64,000 bases of DNA from Rutidosis leptorrhynchoides (Eukaryota; Streptophyta; Magnoliopsida; Asterales; Asteraceae): positions 706,767,001 to 706,831,000 of the forward strand of contig NC_092333.1 in NCBI RefSeq assembly GCF_046630445.1. Direction: 5' to 3'. Shown piece by piece: positions 34,128 to 45,125 of the stretch (position 1 is its first letter; every line of letters starts with the position of its first letter). The notes below the pieces were generated by a model. The model did no database searches, was not told the origin of the DNA, and saw only the letters and a list, made by a program, of their open reading frames with translations. The translations under genes and the position numbers were made by a program.

Positions 34128-37100
34128 GGTAATAAGTGGTATTTAGACAGTGGTTGCTCAAGACACATGACTGGATGCAAAGAGCATCTTGTAGGGTTTG
34201 TAGAAGAAAAGGGTCCTTCTGTGAGATATGGTGATAATTCTGTTGCAAAAACTATTGGTTATGGTACTGTTATTGCTGGAAGTGTGTCATTCAAGAAAGT
34301 TGCTTTAGTTGAAGGGTTAAAGCATAATCTGCTAAGTGTGAGTCAAATTGCTGATGAAGATTGTGAGATCAGAATAAGAAAGAAAGCTGGAATTATTTAT
34401 GATCCTAAAGGAAGACCAACTCTTGTTGCCTGGAGATTTCAAAATGTGTATATGCTGGATTTGGATTCTGTTGATTCTGAAATTGAAACATGCTTGTATT
34501 CTCAGTCTGTTCCAGAACTTAATTGGCTTTGGCATAAAAGGCTATCTCATCTGAATTTTAAAAATATTAATGAGCTTTCCAAAAAGAAGCTTGTTAGAGG
34601 TTTGCCTCAGCAACCTTTCAAGAAAGATAAACCTTGTTCTACTTGCATTATGGGTAAACAAACCAAAACAAAGTTTCCCTCAAAATCCCTAGCTACTATT
34701 AGTGATCCACTTCATATGCTTCATATGGATCTTTTTGGTCCAATGAACACTAGTAGTCTAGGTGGGAAAAGATACACTTTGGTTGTTGTTGATGAGTATT
34801 CAAGGTTTACCTGGGTTATCTTTTTAGCTGCAAAGAGTGATGCTCCTGAAGAAATCATTAATTTAATCAAGAAAGAGCAGGTTCAAAAAGGTGTTCTTGT
34901 TAAACAATTGAGAAGTGACCATGGCACTGAGTTCAAGAATGTTACTTTAATTGAATTTTGTGAAGAATCTGGAATTGGTCAAAATTTCTCAGCTGTTAGA
35001 ACTCCACAACAGAATGGAGTTGCTGAGAGAAGAAATAGAACACTTATTGAGGCAGCCAGAACCATGTTATGTCAATCAAATGTTGCACTCAGATTCTGGG
35101 CAGAAGCTGTCAATACAGCTTGTTATACTCAAAACAGGTCATTAATTGTGAAGAGACATGGCAAAACTCCCTATGAATTGTATCATAAAAAGGTGCCTAC
35201 TATTCATTACTTTCATGTATTTGGATGTAAGTGCTATATTTTGAATCAAAGGGATCAGCTTGAAAAGATGAGGCCAAAATCTGATGAAGGTGTGTTTATT
35301 GGTTATTCTTCTGTGTCTAAAGCATATAGAGTGTATAATAAGAGGAGGATGAAGATTGAAGAATCCATTAATGTTTCCTTTGATGAAAGTCCCATTGAAA
35401 TGGATCAATCCTCTAGTTCTGAGCATTCTGCACTTGGTGAATTGTCAAATTTAATTTCTGGTAACAATACTCAGACTCTAGATTCAGAGTCTGAGACAGA
35501 TGAATTTAATTTGTCTGGACTGAAACATTCTGCAGATAATGCTCTCACTGAAGAAGTTCAACAAGAAGATGAGCCAATTGTTATTCATGAAGATGATCAA
35601 CCTTCCAATACTACTGTGAATCCTGTTGTTCCTATTAGAAAATCTTCTAGAAATATTGTTATTCCAAAGCATCTTGAAGATTATGTTGTAGATCCTACTG
35701 GTTTACCTAAAACTGGTTCTTCATCTCAGACACCTGTGTCTGATTTTGCAATTGCTAATTATTGTTTCTTCTCAAATTTTCTTTCACTCATTGAACCCAA
35801 AGAAGTAGATGAAGCATTGTCAGATAATGATTGGGCTGAAGCTATGACTGAAGAATTGACAGAGTTTGAAAGAAATGATGTGTGGGAATTGGTTCCAAAA
35901 CCTGAAGGTAAAACTGCAATTGGCACTAAGTGGGTTTATAGAAACAAGGTTGATAAAGATGGTATTGTGGTTAGAAACAAAGCAAGGTTGGTGGCTCAAG
36001 GGTATAGACAAGAAGAAGGTATAGATTATGATGAGACATTTGCTCCTGTTGCTAGAATTGAAGCAATCAGATTGTTTCTAGCTTATGCCTCAGATAAAGA
36101 CTTTGTGGTGTTTCAAATGGATGTGAAGAGTGCTTTTCTGAATGGTATTTTGCAAGAAGAGGTGTATGTGAAACAACCTCCTGGTTTCAAAAATAAGAAG
36201 TTTCCAAAGCATGTTTACAGGTTGAAGAAAGCTTTGTATGGTCTGAAACAAGCTCCCAGAGCCTGGTATGATACTCTGTCAATATTTCTTCTAGAAAAGA
36301 AATTTTCTAGAGGAGCTATTGACAAGACTCTATTCATCAAAAAGGAGAAAGGTGATGTGTTACTGGTTCAAATTTATGTTGATGACATTATTTTTGGGTC
36401 TACTAATTCAACTTTGAGAAAATGGTTTTCAGATATAATGTCAAAAGAATATAGGATGAGTAATTTGTGTACTCTAAACTATTTTCTTGGGCTTCAAATT
36501 AAGCAAAGTCAAGAGGGTATTTTTATTAACCAAAGTAATTATGTTTCTGATATGCTTACTAAGTTTGGTTTTAAAAATTGTTCCACTTTAAGAACCCCAA
36601 TGAGTATTTCTGAAAAGCTTGATAAAGATGAATCTGGAAAACCAACTTGTCAATCAACCTATAGAGGTATGATTGGATCTTTGTTATACTTAACTGCTAG
36701 TAGACCTGATATAATGTTTGCTACATGTATGTGTGCACGTTATCAGTCAGATCCTAAAGAGTCTCATTATAAGGCTGTGAAAAGAATTTTTAGATACCTG
36801 AAAGGTACTCCTAACCTGGGTCTTTGGTATGCTAAAGACTCAGGGTTTGATCTAATTGGTTATACAGATGCAGACTATGCAGGTTGTAAGTTAGACAGAA
36901 AAAGCACATCTGGTGGTTGTCAATTGTTAGGTGGCAAATTGGTGAGCTGGTCAAGTAAAAAGCAGAATTCAGTTGCTACTTCAACAGCAGAAGCTGAATA
37001 TGTAGCTGCAGGGAGTTGTTGTGCTCAATTGCTTTGGATGCAACATCAGTTATTGGATTTTGGATTATCATTAACCAAAACTCCAATCATGTGTGATAAT

Positions 37101-37349
37101 GAAAGTGCTATTGCTATTACTGAAAATCCAGTGTTTCATTCCAGGACCAAGCACATAGAGATCAGACATCATTTTATAAGAGATTGTGTTGAGAAAGGCA
37201 AAGTGGTTTTAAAACATATTGGCACAAAAGATCAACTGGCAGATATTTTTACAAAGGCACTTCCTGAAGAGAGGCATTTCTATCTTCTAGAAAAACTTGG
37301 TATGATAAATCCATCAACAGAAATGTTGACATGTGAAGACACTCTCTAA
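34125..37349 (+). CDS. pol: SIRE Pol: protease, integrase, RT, RNase H
   Basis: The frame is open from the codon after TAG 34122; the first Met (34167) lies inside the protease, so it is not the true start. In order: protease [10 protein letters not shown]; pre-integrase zinc domain (WHKRLSHLN then CSTCIMGK); integrase with Asp, Asp and Glu present ([24 protein letters not shown]); RT with [10 protein letters not shown] and the catalytic YVDDIIFGS; RNase H with [16 protein letters not shown] and CDNESAI. Nothing catalytic is missing. It is in the same frame as Gag, with two stops between them. It ends in TAA, so no readthrough into the third ORF is expected. Confidence 0.95.
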   Translation, partial: QGNKWYLDSGCSRHMTGCKEHLVGFVEEKGPSVRYGDNSVAKTIGYGTVIAGSVSFKKVALVEGLKHNLLSVSQIADEDCEIRIRKKAGIIYDPKGRPTLVAWRFQNVYMLDLDSVDSEIETCLYSQSVPELNWLWHKRLSHLNFKNINELSKKKLVRGLPQQPFKKDKPCSTCIMGKQTKTKFPSKSLATISDPLHMLHMDLFGPMNTSSLGGKRYTLVVVDEYSRFTWVIFLAAKSDAPEEIINLIKKEQVQKGVLVKQLRSDHGTEFKNVTLIEFCEESGIGQNFSAVRTPQQNGVAERRNRTLIEAARTMLCQSNVALRFWAEAVNTACYTQNRSLIVKRHGKTPYELYHKKVPTIHYFHVFGCKCYILNQRDQLEKMRPKSDEGVFIGYSSVSKAYRVYNKRRMKIEESINVSFDESPIEMDQSSSSEHSALGELSNLISGNNTQTLDSESETDEFNLSGLKHSADNALTEEVQQEDEPIVIHEDDQPSNTTVNPVVPIRKSSRNIVIPKHLEDYVVDPTGLPKTGSSSQTPVSDFAIANYCFFSNFLSLIEPKEVDEALSDNDWAEAMTEELTEFERNDVWELVPKPEGKTAIGTKWVYRNKVDKDGIVVRNKARLVAQGYRQEEGIDYDETFAPVARIEAIRLFLAYASDKDFVVFQMDVKSAFLNGILQEEVYVKQPPGFKNKKFPKHVYRLKKALYGLKQAPRAWYDTLSIFLLEKKFSRGAIDKTLFIKKEKGDVLLVQIYVDDIIFGSTNSTLRKWFSDIMSKEYRMSNLCTLNYFLGLQIKQSQEGIFINQSNYVSDMLTKFGFKNCSTLRTPMSISEKLDKDESGKPTCQSTYRGMIGSLLYLTASRPDIMFATCMCARYQSDPKESHYKAVKRIFRYLKGTPNLGLWYAKDSGFDLIGYTDADYAGCKLDRKSTSGGCQLLGGKLVSWSSKKQNSVATSTAEAEYVAAGSCCAQLLWMQHQLLDFGLSLTKTPIMCDNESAIAITENPVFHSRTKHIEIRHHFIRDCVEKGKVVLKHIGTKDQLADIFTKALPEERHFYLLEKLGMINPSTEMLTCEDTL

Positions 37350-37357
37350 TCTTGTTG

Positions 37358-37361
<4 letters not shown>

Positions 37362-37394
<33 letters not shown>
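37362..37394 (+). repeat. A33 tract between pol and third ORF
   Basis: Thirty-three consecutive A start 12 bases after the pol stop. It is the only long A run in the element. It could be the trace of a polyadenylated RNA joined during reverse transcription, an A-rich translational leader, or a grown homopolymer. Confidence 0.9.
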
Positions 37395-37397
<3 letters not shown>

Positions 37398-37416
37398 TCT
37401 GATTTTCAGAGTCTGG

Positions 37417-37682
37417 ATGACGTCATATTTATCCAGAGTCTGAGGTTATTTATTTCTTTTATTTTTTTTATTATGTATTTTAGTATATTTTTTTTTGTTT
37501 TTAAAAGGGGTAAACGGTAAATAAGTTGGAGGGTTAAAAGTAACTTTTTGAAATCTTGTTAGATATAAATATCCCTCCATCTGTCACAATCGATTTCAAT
37601 CTTTGAAACCCTAAATCCCCTTTTCGATCTTCAAGTTCAAAATTCCCTCAATTTTACTGCAATTCTCCTTCGATCGATTATA
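37417..37682 (+). promoter_or_regulatory. Candidate internal promoter and 5' leader of the third ORF
   Basis: The segment has ATGACGTCAT (37417-37426), a perfect palindromic bZIP-type site. TATAAATA follows at 37564-37571. About 35 bp downstream is the plant telo-box AAACCCTAA (37606-37614), and then a pyrimidine-rich leader runs to the ATG at 37683. This order is that of an ordinary plant gene promoter. Known SIRE elements are thought to express the third ORF by pol stop readthrough, which the terminator and 333-nt gap here make unlikely. Confidence 0.55.
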
Positions 37683-40600
37683 ATGGCACGCACAAAGTAC
37701 ATTCCTTATGTTCTGGTACCCACTCCAAACATGATCCGAGCTGTAGAGATCAAAGCAAACAAAGATGTTATGGTTTCAGCAAACAATCGAGTTGCTTGTA
37801 ATAGTATTCCAGAGAATTTTGTGAATGAAGGTTATGAAGAGGTGATCGAGTTCATGCATAATCATCCACTAAGGGATGCATTCTTCAAAACGACCATAAT
37901 GTTTCCTGAGTTGTTAGCCGAATTTTGGTACACCTGTGTTGGTGATAGAGAAGCATGGACGCTTACAGGGACTTACAGAAACGGTAACAACACACTTGTC
38001 CTTACTGAAGATCATCTAAGGTTAGCTTTAAACTTTCCAATGAGAAACGATTATGTTAGAACGACTTCTAAATCAGCTGCTAGATTAAGCTTTAATATGG
38101 TAGGTCAACAAGTGACTGATTCAACTGTTAAAACAAGTATGTTTTCACCTCGATGGATGTTTGTTTTGTCGAATGTTGTAAGGAGTTTGAGTTTCAAAAG
38201 TGGTAGCTTGACTGAAATCAATGATTTTGAGGCTTACTTGTTTCATGCTATTGTTACTGGGAGGAATATCGATTTTGCAAGGTTGTATTTCAATGAGATG
38301 TTGTTGTTAGCTGAAAGAACACCCAGAGATCATAATGTTCCATTCATAAGGGTTTTAAGTTTGATGATAGAACAGGCTATTACTCCTAATTTGTATGATG
38401 GGTTGAGGGTGTTCAGGGTTTATGAGTTTACAGCTGTTCCTGAGTGTAGCACAAGGATGTTTCACAGTCACATCCACAACAATGAAATTGGACTCACTCC
38501 AGCTATGCTTCAGTGGATCAACAATGGTCAACCAGCTCAACCTGGTCAACCAGATCAACCTTTAGATCATGAGCAATCAGGGTCTGAAGGGGAATCACAT
38601 GCAGGGTCTGATCAACCAGGGTCTGCAGGTGATCAAAACATTGATCAACCAATTATAGAATCTGATCATTCTGATTCTGCACCCCCAGTTACTCCACCAC
38701 ATAATGATCAACAAGCAGAGCAGGCAGAAGGCATGAATGAGGAACTCCAACTTGATTCAAACCCACCTTCTCCCACTGCTCAAGAGGTCCACTCTCCATT
38801 AAACAACCTTATGAGCTTACCAACTCATATTGAGAATATTCACATGTCTGAAAACCTAGTTGTTTCAGCACCCATAGATGCACATCAAACATCTATTAGG
38901 CAAGGTGCTGCAAGTGCAACTCCATCACCTCTGCTAGAGGTTGGTGAGGGGAGTACTTTAACCCAGCCTAAACCATCTAGGATAGTGAGCTTGGATAACC
39001 TCATTACAGTTACTGAATTAACCCCCTCAGATAACTTAAATCAAGTCCCAATCCTGGACTTATCAAACCAAACTCAAGACCAATCTATGGCTAAACCTAC
39101 CTCAGACATCAGTCTGCCACTCCACTCTCCAAATGTCCAATCCTTACACATTCTTGCACAGGCTGCCAATGCTTCATTCAGATCACAGGATGAAGTACAA
39201 GTCTCAATAACTTCTTTGTCCAAGGATCACTCTACTTCACAACAGGTAAGTGTTGAGGACATACAACCTTTATTAATCCCAACTGGTTCTACATTGCAGG
39301 CTGAGGCACCAGTCACAGAGGTTGGCTTTTCTCAAGCTTTGACTTCTATGGCTCAGGAGTTTGATGACAAGCTTCAGGGTGTGCAGTCACAAATTAATAA
39401 ACTTCATTCTAACTTTAATAATAATTTGGTTTCAAATAATGAGGTGTTGGAGGTTAGGAGGTTGGTTGGGATTGTACAGGGTTCTGGTGATATTGCAGGT
39501 TTTGGTGATCGATTGAGCAGTTTGGAGGCTAAGATGCAGGGTGTTGAAGAAATTAAAGAGTGTTTTGCTGGTTTTGCCTCAGATATCAAGTCTATTAAGG
39601 ATGATCAAGCTGAAATTTGGAGATTCTTATCTGCTCTCTCTCAAGATGATGTCAAAAAGGGGGAGAAACGAAAGAGGTTAGCTGCAGGTGGTGATGGTGA
39701 GTCTTCCAAAAGGGCTCATATTGAGGGGGAGTTACAGGTTGAGGGGGAGAATAATGATAATGAAAGAACTGAAACTGAAGCTGAGGTTATCGAAACTGAA
39801 GTTGTTGATGCTGAAGTTGTTCCAATGGTTGAAGATGAGATTGTTGTTAGAGATGATGGTGATCAAGTTAGAGATGATGGTGATCACGCAGTTTCTCAAG
39901 AAAATGTTGAAAATGTTCAAGTTGTGGTTGCAAATGTAAGTCAAATGGGTACAGGTGATGGTGTTGACACAGGTGAGGATGTACAAATGAATGTTGAAGA
40001 GTGTGGTGCTAGTGTTGATCAATCTGGTGTTCAAACCGATGTTGGTGAAAGTGGTACTCAAATCATAGTTGGTGGTCAAGAAAGTGTTCTTGATATTGCT
40101 GCTGCTCAAGAGAGGCTGAGGTCTTTGATGAATAAAAGTTTTAGGTTTAAAAGGTATGAAGGAGATGTTGTCAGTGTTGAGATTGTGAAGATTGAAACTG
40201 AGGTGAATTTGTTATTAACCATGACCCATTTGTCTGATAGAAGAATAAAGGTGAAAGTGAGTCATATTTTGAGACTTGGTTTTTGTGAATGGAGAGGGTT
40301 GGCTGTTTGTATTCAAAGATGTGAGGGAGATAAGGAAATTGTTGATGAAGTGTTTAAGAAAGTTTGTAATTTAGTTCATCTTGTGTTTGAAGAAGGTTTT
40401 ATTAGCTCAAAGGACTATGAAGTTTTCTGTAGTATGTTTAATTTGGAGATGAAAGAAAGAAGGTTTAGAGGTCATGTTGGGAGATACTCTGTTCCAGAAC
40501 ATTTGCAGTTTATTGATGAAAGCTATGTTGAGTATTTGGATGCCTTAATGATCAAAACGACTGGAAATCTAAGAATGCTGATTAGAGTGGATCAGTTTGA

Positions 40601-40781
40601 AGGTGCAGATATTAATTTGTTGCTTGGATTGTTGACCAGGTGCACAACTGAACAGACTCATCCTTTTAGAGTTAAGTTGTTGAAACATTTGCAGGGTAAG
40701 TTGCCCATGTTGAAGAAAATGAGATATATGAAGAGCAAGTGTAAGTTGATTGAGAAGGAGCTTACAAAACTGAAGGAGTAG
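37683..40781 (+). CDS. SIRE third ORF (envelope-position protein, 1032 residues)
   Basis: The ORF is intact and in the place of the envelope-like gene of SIRE elements. Residues about 1-250 form a folded domain with ELLAEFWYTCVGDREAWTLTG, the type shared by plant retrotransposon third ORFs. About 280-530 is Gln/Pro/Ser-rich and disordered. About 560-660 has heptad-like spacing (FDDKLQGVQSQINKL) suggesting a coiled coil. An acidic low-complexity stretch follows, then a globular C-terminus. No signal peptide or membrane segment is visible, so an envelope role is not supported. It could be a structural, transport or regulatory protein. It appears to have its own promoter. Confidence 0.9.
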   Translation: MARTKYIPYVLVPTPNMIRAVEIKANKDVMVSANNRVACNSIPENFVNEGYEEVIEFMHNHPLRDAFFKTTIMFPELLAEFWYTCVGDREAWTLTGTYRNGNNTLVLTEDHLRLALNFPMRNDYVRTTSKSAARLSFNMVGQQVTDSTVKTSMFSPRWMFVLSNVVRSLSFKSGSLTEINDFEAYLFHAIVTGRNIDFARLYFNEMLLLAERTPRDHNVPFIRVLSLMIEQAITPNLYDGLRVFRVYEFTAVPECSTRMFHSHIHNNEIGLTPAMLQWINNGQPAQPGQPDQPLDHEQSGSEGESHAGSDQPGSAGDQNIDQPIIESDHSDSAPPVTPPHNDQQAEQAEGMNEELQLDSNPPSPTAQEVHSPLNNLMSLPTHIENIHMSENLVVSAPIDAHQTSIRQGAASATPSPLLEVGEGSTLTQPKPSRIVSLDNLITVTELTPSDNLNQVPILDLSNQTQDQSMAKPTSDISLPLHSPNVQSLHILAQAANASFRSQDEVQVSITSLSKDHSTSQQVSVEDIQPLLIPTGSTLQAEAPVTEVGFSQALTSMAQEFDDKLQGVQSQINKLHSNFNNNLVSNNEVLEVRRLVGIVQGSGDIAGFGDRLSSLEAKMQGVEEIKECFAGFASDIKSIKDDQAEIWRFLSALSQDDVKKGEKRKRLAAGGDGESSKRAHIEGELQVEGENNDNERTETEAEVIETEVVDAEVVPMVEDEIVVRDDGDQVRDDGDHAVSQENVENVQVVVANVSQMGTGDGVDTGEDVQMNVEECGASVDQSGVQTDVGESGTQIIVGGQESVLDIAAAQERLRSLMNKSFRFKRYEGDVVSVEIVKIETEVNLLLTMTHLSDRRIKVKVSHILRLGFCEWRGLAVCIQRCEGDKEIVDEVFKKVCNLVHLVFEEGFISSKDYEVFCSMFNLEMKERRFRGHVGRYSVPEHLQFIDESYVEYLDALMIKTTGNLRMLIRVDQFEGADINLLLGLLTRCTTEQTHPFRVKLLKHLQGKLPMLKKMRYMKSKCKLIEKELTKLKE

Positions 40782-40810
40782 AAGAACAGGTAGTTTTGAC
40801 ATTATCAGAT

Positions 40811-40820
40811 AGGGGGAGAT
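40811..40820 (+). other. SIRE polypurine tract
   Basis: AGGGGGAGAT abuts the TG of the 3' LTR and would prime plus-strand DNA synthesis. Confidence 0.9.
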
Positions 40821-41276
40821 TGTTGGAAAATGATCTGATGAGTCAAAATGTTTTTGCAGGAGTTTAGAGTCTGAATGTTAGAGTCTGGAGTTGCAGAATC
40901 TGTTTGTGTGAACGGTTTAATTACTTGGTAAAGAAGCTATGGGAATTCTGGAGATCTGGATAAATATTTAGAAGATCACGTTTTGATTTGATATTATCTC
41001 TAGAAGATAAACACTGATTTGTTTAGAATATTAATAAGTTTTAGTTTATCTTTTCCTATCTTTTAGTCAAGTAGTTTTGGAAACCAAATCTTGGAGATTT
41101 GGTTTAACCTTGTATAAATAGGGGTACGATGTTCATTGTATTTTGTATCTCTCAAGCACGATTACTTTGTCTTTCATATTATATATCATTCGTGTTCTCT
41201 CAATTTTGTTCATATAATTTGTATCTATTGTTTATTGAGAGTTTAGTGTTCATAATCAAGTTATTGTGAACTAATA
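40821..41276 (+). mobile_element. SIRE 3' LTR
   Basis: 456 bp, one substitution from the 5' LTR by eye. It is followed by the target duplication CACTA (41277-41281). Confidence 0.95.
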
Positions 41277-41281
41277 CACTA

Positions 41282-41931
41282 TAAATTTCTAATTAGACTC
41301 TCGTGATGACCACTTGAGCAAAGCTTTAAGTGGCTCAATATTACATGTTTGGATGATATCACATGTATGTATGTACATATTGGTTTCGGAATATATTTTC
41401 TTGACATATGTATTTTCTTATCATTTTGCATGGTAGTATTTGTAATATGATAGTACTCCGTACTATTTACAATTTCATGATTGAATTGAAGCATAAATAT
41501 ACAGGAAAAGCATAAGTAAGTGAATACTAGTACCTTTGAAAAATTAGTTTTTGAATAATTTAAAATCTATTACTATACGCCTATAGCCCGTTTGTCTAAT
41601 ATCTTATCTTTGAAGCTTAAAATCAACTACCTATATAACGACATACTTATCATTAAAATATTATTTTTACATATCTCGTTTGTCTAAAATCTTACAGTTA
41701 ATAGTTATAAATTTAATATAATTTAATGCTCTGTTTCAACAAAAAATTATTATTTTAGTTAAAAATTAATTATACTTGCTCAAAGTATTGAACAGTGAAA
41801 CACAAATGCATGAAAAAGCAGATATAACTCACCATCACTAAATAGTTAGATTATTTAGTAACGTGGTTAATGTGTGGAGAACTTTGATTGTATTTGTTTT
41901 TTTTTTTCTTTTTATTTAGTAAATAGTTAGA
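41282..41931. other. Intergenic or intronic spacer right of SIRE
   Basis: This 650-bp A+T-rich stretch could be the continuation of GDSL intron 1. No exon, promoter or transposon end is evident. It contains a 19-bp sequence (TAAATAGTTAGATTATTTA, 41839-41857) repeated at 41920-41938, with a T-rich segment between the two copies. Confidence 0.5.
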
Positions 41932-42083
41932 TTATTTACCAATTGAAGACATGGGAACCGAATGATTATTTTCCACGAGGAGCTCGTTAATGGTGTAGTA
42001 GTTAAACGAGCCCATATTCCACCATTTGAATATACGCTCCCAAACCTCGCTAGCATGGCTACAAAAAATCAGTGTATGATCCA
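41932..42083 (-). pseudogene. LINE ORF2 C-terminal piece (distal to solo LTR X)
   Basis: About 50 codons follow directly, in frame, on the LINE piece at 54239-55499 once the solo LTR and one target copy are removed. They supply the His and Cys of the RT zinc-binding domain (DHTLIFCSHASEVWERIF). The frame then ends at a stop near 41932, at the edge of the 19-bp repeat, where LINEs normally continue for more residues. The 3' end is therefore lost. Confidence 0.8.
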
Positions 42084-42559
42084 CCGACTGTGACGACCCG
42101 AAAATTTCCGAACAAATTTAAACTTTATCTTTATATCATTAGATAAATATTTCAAACATATATATTACGTACAAATTTACAATTCTAAATAAAAATATAT
42201 ATATATTTTAACTTAGTCATAAAATGTCCCAATTTAAAATAATATATTTTGGTAAACAACGAGTCACTGATTTATAGAAGCAAATAACCAAAACACTCAA
42301 ATAAATAAAGTTATACTTTGAGTAGAATTGTTTTCATTGTTTAAATCTATTGTTTTTATAAAGGTACGAGTCACTAAACGTAAAAGGCTAGTTTTCTCAG
42401 CGTACGAAACATCGTTCGAAAAACCGAAAGTGGTATATGAGTCGAGTGACAACGTACGAGTCATTTGAATAAAAATTACATTTTTACTACGCACGTAAAT
42501 ATAATATAATATGTAATTAATTCTAAAGATTAAATATATTATATATTAAATAATATATA

Positions 42560-45107
42560 TATAACAACACTCATATTTCAATGCCTGAATTGACTAATTT
42601 GACTATATGGTTGTTATCCATACGTAATATATAATTAAAATTGACATTGATCAAATATTTATTTTTAGTCGACACTTTTTGTTAACTAAAGTTTACACTA
42701 ATTATATAAAATAACTTTAGTTAATATTAATGCGTATTATATTTAAAACTATATGTAACATAATTATTAATTAAATGATAAGTTATTTTAATCATTATAT
42801 ATATTTTTAGCTTATAAAAAAATAAACATAAAAAGAAATAAGATTTTTTTTTATAAATTAAATAATGAGCCCATGAATTTTGACTAAATATTTTCAAAAA
42901 CAAAAACTTATTAAAAACATTTTTAACATGTTTTTATTATTTTGTCTAAATTGGCACCTTTATTTTATTATTTTTTTTCTTTTCACCAACCATTTTTTAC
43001 ATATAAATACATGGCTCCTCATTCATTTTTTCTTGCCAAACTCAAAAACTTAAGTTATTCTCTCAAAACTTTGAAGAAAATTTGAGGTACTTTCTATTTT
43101 TATTAAATTTTTTTCAATATTGTCATTTATATTTATATTTATTGTATATTCTTTGTAAAATTCAAAATTAATTATGTTTATATGTTATAATTAGTATTAT
43201 AAGTGTTATGATGCATAAAAATAATTTTGATAATTTATGGAATATTATTTATAATTAAATACGAATTATGTAGTGTTTAAACGTAAAAACAATGTAAAAT
43301 TTGTAATAAATACTTTTAACCAAAAATAAAATATATATAATTTTTTTCTGAGTTTTTAAAACTTATATACATCTGAAAAAAATTATAAAAATAATTACTT
43401 GGGTCTAATTGGTATTTATTATATAATTAAACTCTATTATTATGTAATTCGAAGGTAAATTAAGAATAAATATAAAATAATAAAAAATATTTTTTTATAT
43501 ATTTTTCTACAGGTTATTAGACTGATAGAAACTTATAAAAATTATAAAAATAATTATTTGGGTTTATTTAGTAATTATGTAGAATTAAAATTATTTTGTG
43601 AATACATTAAGGGTAAAAACAAAAATAAATACAAAAATATAATAAAAACATTTTCTTAAATTTTTCTACTAATCTATATGATTAACTAAGACTATAAAAA
43701 TTATGTATGTAATTTTTAGATATTTAATTTATTATTTAGACATTTTTGAATAATGTTCGATTAATAAAAACTATTATTTTTGAAGTAATTTAGGTATTTA
43801 TTTAAAGGTAATTATATTTAATATATATAAGACATACTAAGGTATAATAACTAAATATTAAATAAAACTTAGGTTATATTATCACATATATAATTATTAA
43901 GTACATTAATAATTCGTTGTGTGTAATTGTGTATACACCTAAAGTGAAGGTTAATCAAAGATAATGTATAATTCATGTGAACTTCATCGCTACTCACGGT
44001 CGTAAGTGAATGATGTCTAGGTTTCCATTTATGGGTAAGCTTGTGGATCTCGAATGCCATGACTTAGATTCTGGTCAAGAATCCAGGGCCCCCGGTTACA
44101 TCTGGTCATTCCTGACTTATTTGATAGCAACGAAGTTTGAGTAGAGTTGTACAACGTCTTGCTAAAGATTAACCCGAACTTTCTAAAATTGGAAAATTAC
44201 TATAAGTGGAAACTTTCCATAAATAGTAACCTTCCGAAAATGGAAATTCTTTAGTGAACCATTACTATCAATATAGTACTATATACTATTGTCTGTTAGG
44301 CAATGTCTGATCATACGTTCTATCTCTAGGTTGAGATCTCGGTCACGTCCTTCCGTTCAATTCTTTCGTGTGCTACTAAGGTGAACTTCATAGCCTCACT
44401 TTTTACTGTTTCATTACTGTTTTACAACTTTTGGGGTGAGACACATGCTTGCTTTATAAATGTTTTACACTTAGACACAAGTACTAAATTGTTAACTATG
44501 CTGTCATGCTTTGATTCATGCTAAATCCCTACCGTAATATCGTCAATTGCTACGTTTAAATGCAAACTTAATTATTGTGAGTAGGCCTATTGAGAGTAAC
44601 GTCTCTAACCATTCGACCGTTGGTCTTTGGTTACATAATAATGATTCCACAACACTGACAGTACAAGGTGTCATAGGGTAAACTTGTTTAGTAGCGATAT
44701 TACAAAATGCAGCAACACTTTTAGATTGATATTTCTATATCAATCAACTTTAAACTAAATCTTGTGGTCTAAAACTTTGGATATTATTTATAAACCTGTG
44801 AATTTCACTCAACCTTTTTAGTTGACACTTTAAGCATGTTTTGTCTCAGGTGATGATTGAGCTAGCTGTTTGCAACTTTGTGATGATATATTTGATGCTT
44901 GCATGGAGTCCACATCGCATATTATATTTTAGTTCATAAACATTTATTTTACGTTTTAATAATAATGTAAACATGTATTACTGCTTCCGCTGTTTTATTA
45001 ACAAAGGTTTTATTTAAAAAGTCTCATATAGAGTCGTTCTCGTTTATACAACTGTGTTATGATATGATTGGTCACAATTACCCCTGGTCCATTTTGGGGG
45101 TGTGACA
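42560..45107 (+). mobile_element. 5' LTR of N
   Basis: 2,548 bp, TATAACAACACTC to GGTGTGACA. TATA box TATAAATA at 43002-43009. It matches 49484-52024 at about 98-99 percent by eye. Its first base pair is TA instead of TG, as judged from both LTR copies and the flanks. Confidence 0.9.
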
Positions 45108-45110
45108 GAT

Positions 45111-45125
45111 TGTTATCAGAGCAGG
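45111..45125 (+). other. Primer binding site of N (tRNA-Met type)
   Basis: TGTTATCAGAGCAGG starts three bases after the LTR. It differs from the usual TGGTATCAGAGC site at one base. Confidence 0.8.

Larger units (their letters stand above)
31280..41276 (+). mobile_element. Complete young SIRE-type Ty1/copia retrotransposon
   Basis: The element is 9,997 bp with 456-bp LTRs, tRNA-Met primer site, gag, pol, a third ORF and a polypurine tract. It is flanked by CACTA at 31275-31279 and 41277-41281. The two LTRs differ at a single site by eye (A at 31704, G in the 3' copy). All enzymatic motifs are present, so the element looks recently active. The long gag C-terminus, pol order and 1,032-residue third ORF place it in the SIRE/Maximus lineage. 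It sits in intron 1 of the GDSL gene. Confidence 0.95.

Noticed and set aside
34122-34130. TMV-type readthrough of TAG CAG between gag and pol
   Set aside because: The base after CAG does not fit the readthrough context, and an earlier TAA at 34092 would still block it.
30718-41931. GDSL exon 2 in the intron start or right of SIRE
   Set aside because: No sequence resembling the conserved Pro-Leu-Trp-Lys exon 2 start or later blocks was seen.
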